Source of the DNA: Craterostigma plantagineum
Lineage: Eukaryota > Streptophyta > Magnoliopsida > Lamiales > Linderniaceae
Direction: 5' to 3'
Length of the DNA: 64,000 bases
Assembly (NCBI GenBank): GCA_027422505.1
Contig: JAPQWV010000005.1
Coordinates: 11,475,501 to 11,539,500 of the forward strand
The notes beneath the pieces are model-generated. The model was given only the letters and a program-made list of their open reading frames with translations. It did not search any database and was not told the origin of the DNA. Shown in pieces: positions 1 to 8,778 of the stretch; position 1 is the first letter of the stretch, and each line of letters starts with the position of its first letter. The translations under genes and the position numbers were made by a program.

Positions 1-700
1 AGAAATTTCGCACTTGTGCAAATTTTTCGCATGTATTCCAAAAATTTCGCGGTGAAAATTTGTTCTAAAAACGGTATTAAATTTTCGCAGGTAGAAAGAG
101 TTTTCAAGTAGCAAAAATTTCGCAAGTTTTGAATTTTCTCAAGTGATATGGAAGTGAAGTGATGATGCGAAATAGTGAGGATGCGAAAAAGTGAAGTTGA
201 AATTTTTGGATCACTGTAGCTGCGAAAAATTTTGAAGATGCGAAAATATGTATGATGAAGTGAAGTGTATGAAAATTTCGCGGGGCTTCACATGCTGTAG
301 CAGCGAAATTTCTCGGAAAAATTTCTCGGCCTGCGAAATTTCTCGGACTGTAGATGCGAAAATTTCTCGGGCAGCGAAAGTTTCTCGGCCTGTGAAATTT
401 TCTCGGCTAAGAATTTTCTCGGGTAAGAAAATTTCTCGGCCAAGAACACAGATTACTGTTCCATAGCTGCGCGACTTTTTCCAGAAAAATGGCTCGTTTT
501 CGCTCAAATCTCACTCAAAATCGACGAAACTTGTTCCAAAACATCAGAAAAACATTCCTAAACACATAATCAACCTTTGGGATGTCTAAAAACAACAAAA
601 CGAGTTCGAAATCGCCCAAAAACTGAAAGTGACGAAAATAATTTTTCAAGCAATTTTTCACTCAAATCTTGCTTAAAACACGCAAATCCGGTCGCGTTGG
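1..700 (-). other. Copia 5' leader rich in GAAATTTC palindromes
   Basis: No coding sequence is supported here. Short ORFs on both strands come from a repetitive leader. Between about 290 and 450 the motif CGAAATTTCTCGG and close variants recur every 15-40 bases. The same motif style fills the leaders of A2, E1 and B. The core GAAATTTC fits the plant heat-shock element pattern GAAnnTTC, but no function is shown. Confidence 0.6.
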
Positions 701-712
701 GCTCTGATACCA
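701..712 (-). other. tRNA-iMet primer binding site (minus strand)
   Basis: The plus strand reads GCTCTGATACCA, the reverse complement of TGGTATCAGAGC, two bases inside the LTR. This is the usual plant initiator-methionine tRNA primer site and fixes the element's orientation as minus. Confidence 0.9.
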
Positions 713-714
713 CT

Positions 715-1053
715 TGTTGGTCCCGATTAGCACCAACAATACGACTTCGGACGGATTAAACACGCCTAAAGATCTAGATTTGAGAATGGGGCGTGTGGGG
801 CTTGGTGGTTTTCTTGAGGAGACTCTCTCACTCTAAAATTGTTTATTTGATCTTCACACACAAGCACACCTAACTATGTGTTAGGGTTTTCCTATTTATA
901 CCACAAGTTGGTATATAATAGGTGGGCCTCTTGTGAAGGCCCATTACATGAATAACTAAGAACTAACCCAATTAAGAGCTAGCCCAAAGTTTAATAAAGC
1001 AAATCAACAAAGATAATACAATGAAATTGAACACTACAAAATATTTCCTAACA
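715..1053 (-). repeat. 5' LTR of the minus-strand Copia
   Basis: A 339-bp repeat that starts TG and ends CA on the plus strand (TGTTGGTCCC to TTTCCTAACA). It is bounded by the primer site on the left and by foreign A2 leader on the right. Its 3' end (on its own strand) closely resembles the 3' end of the B LTR at 45584-45610. Only one copy is in the window, so the ends rest on TG/CA and the primer site. Confidence 0.8.
893..900 (-). promoter_or_regulatory. TATA box in the minus-strand Copia LTR
   Basis: TATAAATA on the minus strand, mid-LTR, where an LTR retrotransposon promoter is expected. The E1 LTR has the same octamer. Inference from sequence only. Confidence 0.45.
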
Positions 1054-2007
1054 GATCTGATAGCTCAATTCTGTGCTTATTTGATTTGAATTTGATGTTT
1101 CTGTGCTTGCTTTAGTGCTAAAAATCGTTTGCGATTAGATTGGTTGTGTTTAGAACATCAATTTAGCAGATTCGATTGGATTTGAGAAGTTACTTTTCGC
1201 GCGTAGAAATCTTAGAACACGTTCTGATTGTGCTCAAATTTGATATATTTTGCTTCATGACGTATTTAATTGTTTGTTCGTGCGTATTCATCAGCTGATT
1301 ACGAGCACAAACCCTGTAATTTCACGGTCTAATTCATCGTTTTTTGCCGAAATCTGTGTTAATTAGGGTTCTAAGACTATTTGCGCGATTTCAAATTTTC
1401 TCTCTAGAGTCTTCGATCGAATTAATTTTTCGATCGAAAACTTTGCGCGATAATTTTTCTCGGTCAGAATTATAAGTCAGCGCTAAAATCATCGTAATCA
1501 GAAGCGATTTTAGTTGAAAAATTTCTCGAGCGTTATCAAGGAAAATCTTCTTCGACGAGACCAATTTTGACATTTGCGCTCGCAAAACTTTCCGTCGAAA
1601 AATATTTTCGGTCAGACTATTAAAGTTTGACCTAGCGAAAATCATTTACGGTCGAAAAACTTTTCCAGTCAACGAATCTATTTTGACACAGCGAGAAACT
1701 TACGAAACGTACTGTTTCTTGCGATCGAAATAAATTCACGATTCTGAACTCGATCGAAAGATTTTGAGCAATTTTCTTCGCTCGTAAAATTTTTCGCTGA
1801 CAGACTTTCTCGCACGAGAATAGTAACGACTACATTTTACTTCGATAAAATTATTTTCGATCAAACTCTAAAGATTGAATCGAAAATAATTCTCGACTGC
1901 TTTAGAATCAAACGCTACTAACTAATTTGCTACTTGTGAAGCACATAACATCAGTCCAAATCGTCAAAAAAACAAACAAAGATCATTCATCAACTCAACA
2001 AACGAAA
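1054..2007 (+). other. A2 leader, non-coding
   Basis: AT-rich leader of the same type as E1's, with many CGATCGAAA and CTCGAGAAATTT-like motifs. Short minus-strand ORFs here are chance openings. Nothing else is recognisable. Confidence 0.6.
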
Positions 2008-3514
2008 ATGGATGCTTACTCTCTTGGAAACGACAATCGTCCTCCAATTCTCAAAAGAGGCGAATACACACTATGGAGGAGTCGGTTCTTGAATTTCATT
2101 GAGCTTAAAGATCAGGCTGAAGACTTGCTTAAATCACTCTTTGAGGGACCATAAGTATTTTATATAAATGAAGAAGGTGATAGCTCGAATAATCCTCCAG
2201 TCGAACCCACTAGGCGAGTGAAACGACCTAGCGAGTACGACCATACTGAGAAAAGAAGAGTGAAGGCAGATCTGATAGCCAAGAACACACTAATGCAGGG
2301 CATCCCCAATGATATCTATAGACAGATATATAGCCTCCCAACGGCTAAAGGAATGTGGGATGAACTGGAGAGGATGATGCAAAGAACCGAAGTAGGCGTC
2401 AAGGCTAAGAAGGCGAATATACTCACGGCGTATGATTCCTTCAAAGCTAAGAATGAGGAGAGATAACATGATCTTTACAGCGGTACCTCACCCTTCTCAA
2501 CGAAATAAGGAAAATTGATATCAAGAAGACAAACATGGAGATGAATGTTCGGTTTCTGTCCTCGCTGCCCACCGAATGGAAAAAGATATCCACTAAACTC
2601 CGACAGAATAAAGACTTGGATGAGTTGGATATTCATGCTGTTTCTGACAACCTCGCTCAACATTAAGAAGACATCTGCGAGATACAAAAAGACAGAAGGG
2701 CAAACAGGCCGAAGACTCCATAGCCTTAGTTTCGGAGAAGAGGAGCTCCAGCTCACGCAAGGAAAAGCATGTCAAGCTTCCCAGCTCTTCAGAGGATGAG
2801 GAACCATCGGATGCAGAGCTTCCTCCTGAAGTCAGAGAATTTGGGAAACAATTGGCCTAATTCCCAAGATGATGACGAAACAATACTTTAAGAAGAAGTC
2901 ACCATCTTCTGCTAATCGTATTCGAACTACAAGCTCGAAGAATAAAGAGAAACCAACTGAGTCCTCAGAAGCCACAATCTTTAAAGACCCACTTAAAAGC
3001 TTCAACTGTGGGAAAACTGGTCACTTTGCCAGAGAGTGTACCTTTCCAAAGAAGAAGGATGCTAACTACTACTCTAGGAAGCTTCAACTTACAAAATAGA
3101 AGGAAGCTGGAGTAGCTCTAATGGCGGAACATGACCACTGGATGAGGACAGCTCAGATTCTGATGCTGAAAATCTCGCTCTTATGGCGCGCCTCGACGAT
3201 GATGAGGAAGATGGAACTCCCACGAGGGTGGACAGCGATAATGCATCCACTACATCCGAGGAGGTAGAAACCTCTGACTTTACACATTCTGACCGGTTTG
3301 AATTAAATTCAAAATTTGCTAGCATGGTACTTGAGCAGAAACGAAGTATAAACGTAGAGAAAAAGCTTCTTAAGTCTAAGGAAACCATAGCTAGTCTCGA
3401 AGAAAACGTTAGGAGCTCTAGTCTCAAAATAGACGAATTAACTAAGAGACTCCAATCATATGAGACTAAGCATATCTCATTAGAACAACATATTTCGGTA
3501 ATAAAGGAGCTAGA
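2008..3514 (+). pseudogene. gag: gag of Copia A2, N-terminal part, broken
   Basis: The ATG at 2008 begins a Copia Gag (MDAYSLGNDNRPPIL), the same start as E1 gag at 6080. Gag would form the cytoplasmic virus-like particle. Fragments of the Copia Gag domain follow at 2218-2466 and, in other frames, to about 2860. A zinc-knuckle region lies at 2998-3039, where the first cysteine is replaced by serine (SFNCGKTGHFAREC), which should disable that knuckle. An acidic and coiled-coil stretch at 3183-3514 is then cut by E1. Stops and frame changes occur at about 2152, 2464, 2500-2860 and 3097. A dead copy; family identification is firm, exact frames less so. Confidence 0.8.
3510..3514. repeat. Left target-site duplication of E1 (CTAGA)
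   Basis: CTAGA precedes the E1 5' LTR and recurs directly after the 3' LTR at 43204-43208. The two flanks join into one continuous A2 gag sequence. Confidence 0.92.
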
Positions 3515-3863
3515 TGTAGAGTATACATTTTAATTGTGCTTGATTTCATTAGTTGTCCTTGTAATTAGGGGCTTTATTTGTATTAGTCCATAGATTAGGA
3601 CTAGTTAGATATTTATACCAAGTTTGTGTGGTATAAATACTTGTACACACATTGCTTAATCGAGAAAGTTTTGGAAATTATTCCGAAAGGCTTGCAATTC
3701 AATTTCTAGAGAGAGAAACAATAGTAACTTTCTCACTCTACTCGAATTCTCTCTCTTGTTCTTCATTTGAGTTTTTCGATCGAATCTTAATGTCAATCAT
3801 TATCATCGAATTACTTAGAATTCATGCATAGGATCATAGAATTGTTAATCGTAGGACCTAACA
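3515..3863 (+). repeat. E1 5' LTR
   Basis: 349 bp, TGTAGAGTATAC to GGACCTAACA, nearly identical to 42853-43203. It ends two bases before the primer site. Confidence 0.95.
3632..3639 (+). promoter_or_regulatory. TATA box in E1 5' LTR
   Basis: TATAAATA about one third into the LTR, conserved in the 3' LTR at 42970-42977. It is the likely core promoter for the genomic RNA. Confidence 0.5.
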
Positions 3864-3865
3864 AT

Positions 3866-3877
3866 TGGTATCAGAGC
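3866..3877 (+). other. E1 primer binding site
   Basis: TGGTATCAGAGC, complementary to the 3' end of initiator methionine tRNA, two bases after the LTR. Confidence 0.92.
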
Positions 3878-4541
3878 AGATTCGTTCCGTTTTTAATCGA
3901 AAATTGTTAGAATTGGATTGAAAATCTTTTTCTGATTACTGTTCATCGAAGAACAGTTTGGCGCGAAAAATTATTTTCGATCCCGTAGCTTATTTCTGTG
4001 CTTAATTGACTTGAATTTGATGTTTCTGTGGTCGCTTAAGTGCTAAATGTTGATTGCAATCAGATTTGTAGCTGTTTAAACTTCATTTTAAGGATTAAAT
4101 TGATTCTGTGATTTACTGTTTGCGAAGAACTTGGAAAACTCGTTCTGATTTCGATCAATTTCGACATATTTTGCTTCATAACGTGTTTAATTGCTTGTTC
4201 GTGCGTAGTTAGTAAATGATTGCGAGCAATTACCTGAAATTTCACTGTCTAATTCGTTGTTTTTGCTTGAGTCTGTGTTAATCGTATTCTGTGATTTTTC
4301 TCGATCGTTCTAATTTTTCTCGCTAGGTTTACGATCAGATTAATTTCTCGATCGAAAAACTTGGCACGAGAATTTTTCTCGGTCAGAATACGAAGTCAGC
4401 GCTAGAATCGTCAACACTAGAAACGATTTTAGTTAAAAATATTTCTCGAGCATTATCCAGCGAAAATCTTTTTCGAGGAAGACCAATTTTGACTTTGCAC
4501 GCGTAAACACTTTCTCTCGAAAAACATTTTCGGTCAGACAT

Positions 4542-5010
4542 TGTGACGCCCGGGGCCGAAGAGGGCGGGGAGTGATCGCTGGTGCCAGAGAGGTGCACGG
4601 ACAAGGAGCGGCTCCTGCCAGGCTTCTAGGCGAAGGGGTACATGAACGAACCGATCCAACACCCGAATGAGAGGGGATCCTGAGACTGACAATGTATGGG
4701 CGTGTCAGACTAAGAATCGTATAAGAGAATTGATAGTACTACTCATATCATCAAGGTTGACCTACCTTTTTCGGGAGTCCATCTATAGAAACTCCGAAGT
4801 TAAGCGTGCTTGACTTGTGGCAATCTAGGGATGGGTGACCTCCTGGGAAGTTTCTCAGGGTGCGTGTGAGCGAGTGCACGAAGCACGCTGAAAAGTTAAA
4901 TGGTGATACAGTGGGGCCAAACTATCATTCGGAGTGTGGTGCGCCCAACCCCACTAGTCCCGGTAGGAACCGATGCTACAGTGACACCCGGTATGGGACG
5001 GGATGTTACA
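4542..5010 (+). repeat. TRIM 5' LTR
   Basis: 469 bp with TG/CA ends. It contains one 5S-like segment. Compared with the 3' LTR it lacks a 151-bp tandem duplication. Confidence 0.88.
4789..4860 (+). other. 5S rRNA-like segment (pol III internal promoter motifs) in TRIM 5' LTR
   Basis: Contains AACTCCGAAGTTAAGCGTGC and, 15-20 bases on, GGATGGGTGACCTCCTGGGA. These match the A-box/intermediate region and C-box of plant 5S rRNA. The 5' third of 5S rRNA is not recognisable and the spacer between the boxes differs, so it is 5S-derived, not a 5S gene. In Cassandra such segments are known to be transcribable by pol III. Confidence 0.85.
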
Positions 5011-5012
5011 GG

Positions 5013-5024
5013 TGGTATCAGAGC
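5013..5024 (+). other. TRIM primer binding site
   Basis: TGGTATCAGAGC two bases after the 5' LTR. The remaining ~58 internal bases end in a short purine-rich AAAGCTGGTGGG that may serve as the plus-strand primer. Confidence 0.85.
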
Positions 5025-5082
5025 ACAACCTCTCGCAGTACGGTGCTGGTTCGGGGACGACCCAGGCGAAAGCTGGTGGGCA

Positions 5083-5701
5083 TGTGACGCTCGGGCCCGA
5101 AGAGGGCGGGGAGTGATCGCCGGTGCCAGAGAGGTGCACGGACAAGGAGCGGCTCCTGCCAGGTTTCTATGCGAAGGGGTACATGAAAGAACCGATCCGA
5201 CACCCGAATGAGAGGGGATCCTGAGACTGACAATATATGGGCGTGTCAGACTAAGAATTGTATAAGAGAATTGATAGTACTACTCATATCATCAAGGTCG
5301 ACCTACCTTTTCGGGAGTCCATCTATAGAAACTCCGAAGTTAAGCGTGCTTGACTTGAATGAGAGGGGATCATGAGACTGACAATGTATGGGCGTGTCAG
5401 ACTAAGAATCGTATAAGAGAATTGATAGTACTACTCATATCATCAAGGTCGACCTACCTTTTCGGAAGTCCATCGATAGAAACTCCGAAGCTAAGCGTGC
5501 TTGACTTGGGGCAATCTAGGGATGGGTGACCCCCTGGGAAGTTTCTCAGGGTGCGTGTGAACGAGTGCACGAAGCACGCTGAAAGGTTAAATGGTGATAC
5601 AGTGGGGCCAGACTATCAGTCGGATTGTGGTGGGCCCAACCCCACTAGTCCCGGTAGGAACCGATGCTACAATGACACTCGGTATGGGACGGGATGTTAC
5701 A
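5083..5701 (+). repeat. TRIM 3' LTR with internal 151-bp tandem duplication
   Basis: Same ends as the 5' LTR but 150 bp longer. The block 5206-5356 is repeated at 5357-5507 with a few substitutions. The repeat boundary falls right after the 5S A-box (GTGCTTGACTT), so the first 5S-like copy is cut before its C-box and only the second is complete. Confidence 0.85.
5480..5551 (+). other. 5S rRNA-like segment in TRIM 3' LTR
   Basis: Second complete 5S-like block. Against the 5' LTR copy it has AGCTAAGCG for AGTTAAGCG in the A-box and GACCCCCTGGG for GACCTCCTGGG in the C-box. A partial copy (A-box only) lies at about 5329-5356. Confidence 0.82.
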
Positions 5702-6079
5702 GACATCTAAAGTTTGACCAAGCTAAAAATCATTTACACGCGAGAATTTTTTTCTAGTCAACAGATTTATTTTGACTTGTCGAGAAACTCACTAACGTAC
5801 TGTTTCTTTACGATCGAAATAAATTCACGATCTGGAAATTTTTCTCGACCGAACGATTTTGGGCATTTTATTTCGCTCGAAAAATATTTCGCTGACAGAG
5901 TTTCTCGCACGTGAACAGTGCACATTATATTCTATTTCGACGAAACTATTTTCGATCAAACTTTAAAGATTGAATCGAACGCTACTAACGAACTTTGTCA
6001 CTTGTGAAGCACATTACATCATCTTCAAACGTTCAAAACACTTAACGAAGATCCTTCAACAACTCAACTACAACACAAA

Positions 6080-8777
6080 ATGGATGCATACTCTCTCGGA
6101 AATGACAACCGTCCGCCGATTTTGCAACGAGGCGAATATACCGTTTGGAGAAGCCGCTTCCTCAATTTCATCGCTTTAAAAGATCAAGCCGAGAATTTGC
6201 TGAAATCACTAGAAGAGGGATCCGCATAGTTTTGGGTTAATATCCCCGGTGATGACACAGTGACTCCTCAAATTCCTGCATCTAGGCAACTAAAGGAGCC
6301 TAGGAGTATTCTATTGAGGAGGGGGCACGAGCCAAGGATGATCAAGTAGCCATGAATACTCTTATGCAGGGCATCCCCAACGACATATATAGACAGATTG
6401 ATAGCCTTTCATCGGCTAAAGGAATATGGGACGAACTGCATAGGGTGATGCAGAGGACGGAAGTCGGCATAAAGGCCAAAAAGGCAAATATCCTCACTGC
6501 TTACGACTCCTTCAAAGCAAAGCCGGAGGAAAGTCTATATGAGATCTACCAAAGATACCTCATTCTTCTCAACGAGATGAGGAAGATAGAAATCACGAAG
6601 ACCAACATGGAGACAAACATCAGATTTCTCTCTTCCCTGCCAGCGGAATGGAAAAAGATATCCACTCAAATTCGACAGAATAAAGATCTAGAGGAGCTGG
6701 ATATCCATGCCGTGTTTGACAATCTTGCACAACATGAGGATAATATAAGCGAGATTCAAAAGGAGCAGAAGGGCAAACAAATCGAAGACACTATTGCCTT
6801 AGACTCAGAGAAGAGGAGCTCAAAGCTAAGAAAAGAAAAGATCGTTAGGCCTCCTTCACCTTCAGAGTCGGAAGAAGAATCGGACTCCAACGTCGAGCCA
6901 AATATAAAAGCCCAAGGGAAGTAGTTGGCCTTGATAGGAAAGATGATGAGCAAGAAGTACTTCAAGAAGAAGTCTTCAACCTCAGCCAACAGACTTCGGA
7001 CTACAAGCTCTAAAAACAAAGAACGTGCACCAGAGAGCTTCGAAGTCAAGAACCCAAAAGAGGCTATCAAATGCTTCAACTGTGGCAAGCCAGGTCACTT
7101 TGCCAGAGAGTGCACTCTTCCGAAGAAGAGAGATGCCAACTACTACTCCAGGAAGCTCTAATTGACTAAACAGAAGGAAGCTGGAGTATCTCTCATGGCC
7201 GAACAAGACCAATGGCTCGAGGACACGTCGAGCTCTGAAGAAGAAAATTTAGCCCTCATGGCCCGTCTCGACAATGAATCGGACGCGTAAACTGCCAATC
7301 ATACGGACGACGAAAACGAATCCATCTCTTCACAAGAGGTAGACCTCCCTTCTAAAGAGAAGATCACTAGTCTCGGATCCGAACTTAGAAGCTCTCATAC
7401 GAAGATAGAAGAACTCACTAAGAGCTTACATTCTAGGGAGACTAGTTCATCTAAGACAGAGCAGTATAGTGTGAAGATTAAAGAATTGGAGGATAGGCTA
7501 GCAAATAACTACAATTGTTTGGTTAGGAATCTCAATGAGAAAGCAACCCTCAATTGTAGGATAACCGAAGCTACCACTACGATTACTAACTTAGAAGCCC
7601 AATTAGAAGAATCAAATGCAAAAGTTAGTAAACTTGGTGTAGAATTAGATGCTTGTCAAGTCTCCAAAATTACAATAGAAAATAAATATGCTCTTTTAGG
7701 GGAAGAACGAAAGAAGTTATATACTAAGGTTAAAAAGTTAGAAGATCTTCTTGTTAGAAGGGGACAGACTGAACAGACAATATTTTTAAATCAACCCATG
7801 GACTTAGAATTTTATGATTATAAATTTGGCTTAGGCTTTGAGAACCCACGGTGTTTGTCGAAAGTTGATTGTAAGCAACTTTACGACATTCAATACATGG
7901 GTTTAGGATTAACAGATCTTATGGTTTTTACTTATTCTAAAGAAATAGATGCTTTAGAAGAAACCAAAAGAAAAGCCAAGACTAGGGTTGAAATTCCCTT
8001 CTCCTACACCGAATTGAATCAAAGCTACAACATTAGGGAACTTCCCAAAGGTTGGAGTCTTGAGTCAATTAAACTACCTGAAGATCTTTCTATTAAAGAA
8101 GAAGCACAAAATCATCATTCTGAAAATTCTCTCTATATACCCCCTATTGTTAGGAAAATAGAGGAGTTAAGAGGCTCATTAGAAATAGAACGAGAGAATT
8201 TTGAAGCTGAAAAGAAAAAGTTCCTAAAAGAGATTGAGAATCTCAATGCTTCTTCAACATCCCAAGCTAATTCCCACGCTATTCCAAAAAGCGTGAAAAT
8301 TGAAAAAGCGCCTTCAGTAGATAATAAACGTATTATTAGAAGTGCTAAGCCTAACACTATTTCACCTACGTCTATAGGGAGCGTAGGGTCAGCACTAGAT
8401 ACGAAGGCGTGGGTGTCTAGAATAAAAATACAGAAGGAGTCAATAGATTCGAATGTACTAATTTCGAAATAGGCTCCACATCGAAAACAAAAATTAGTCA
8501 TTATGAAACAAATGCCACTAGGAAGACTCGTAGGAAACAAGATCCAGTCATAAAGAAAGCTTATGGCGCCGTACATGCTTGTACTCACCTAAGGTATCCT
8601 GTAAAGATTGAGTCCCCCAAGTCACCTAAAAAGGCAACACCCAAAACCGCTTCTACGAAAGTGACGTGGGTTATTAAAACTCCCTCAAGTAGTAATTTAG
8701 GAATCATATCTGAACCAAAATCTAAATCTGCTAATCTGAGAGGACCCATTTTTAAGTGGGTACCTAAAGCTCTCTAA
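6080..8777 (+). pseudogene. gag: gag of E1 (Sirevirus-like Gag), broken
   Basis: The ATG at 6080 starts the same Gag as in A2 (MDAYSLGNDNRPPIL). In order: an N-terminal Copia Gag domain (to about 6750, e.g. KANILTAYDSFKAKPEESLY), a basic/serine linker, a CCHC zinc knuckle at 7072-7113 (CFNCGKPGHFAREC), an acidic stretch, then long coiled coil (7471-7750 and about 8150-8260), ending near 8774 in KWVPKAL. A long coiled-coil C-terminal part is typical of Sirevirus Gag. Breaks: stop at 6227, frame change near 6305, stops at 6922, 7159, 7288 and 8470, and a frame change before 8559. The ~1000-base frame 7471-8472 is the best preserved piece. It would assemble the cytoplasmic particle if intact; this copy cannot. 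Confidence 0.85.
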
Positions 8778-8778
8778 A

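Larger units (their letters stand above)
1..1053 (-). mobile_element. 5' end of a minus-strand Copia element, cut by the window edge
   Basis: On the minus strand this reads LTR (1053-715), a tRNA-iMet primer site, then a long AT-rich leader that leaves the window at base 1. The leader just inside the primer site resembles, in order and wording, the leader of the B element at 45625-47114, so the two belong to the same broad Sirevirus-like group although their LTRs differ. No gag start is reached. The element abuts A2 leader sequence at 1054, so it probably sits inside A2. Its target duplication would be GATCT at 1054-1058, but the matching copy lies outside the window. Confidence 0.85.
1054..3514 (+). 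mobile_element. Left part of old Copia element A2, interrupted by E1
   Basis: Leader plus the first part of gag of a Sirevirus-like Copia. Leader and gag align in order with E1 (3878 onward and 6080 onward), so A2 and E1 are members of one family. A2's LTR, primer site and first ~100 leader bases are missing, most likely displaced left of the window by the minus-strand insertion ending at 1053. At 3514 A2 breaks off mid-gag at the E1 target site and resumes at 43204. Confidence 0.85.
4542..5701 (+). mobile_element. Cassandra-type TRIM retrotransposon with 5S rRNA-like LTRs
   Basis: Two direct LTRs (4542-5010 and 5083-5701), both TGTGACGC to GATGTTACA, flank only about 72 bp of internal DNA with a TGGTATCAGAGC primer site and no coding capacity. 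Perfect GACAT duplications bracket the whole. This is the layout of a terminal-repeat retrotransposon in miniature. Each LTR holds a segment matching the 3' two thirds of plant 5S rRNA, the defining trait of the Cassandra family. At 469/619-bp LTRs it is larger than the Cassandra copies I know of. It needs enzymes from another element to move. Confidence 0.88.
3878..6079 (+). other. E1 5' leader, split by a TRIM insertion
   Basis: About 1 kb of non-coding leader lies either side of the TRIM at 4542-5701. It is AT-rich with recurrent CTCGATCG and GAAAATTTTTCTCG-like motifs and aligns with the A2 leader. GACAT flanks the TRIM at 4537-4541 and 5702-5706. No real ORF. Confidence 0.7.

Noticed and set aside
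701..712. tRNA gene fragments at the TGGTATCAGAGC sites
   Set aside because: They are 12-base primer binding sites next to LTRs, with no tRNA body.
4789..4860. A functional 5S rRNA gene
   Set aside because: Only the 3' two thirds of 5S rRNA are recognisable, the spacer between the promoter boxes differs, and it lies inside a TRIM LTR. It is reported as 5S-derived.
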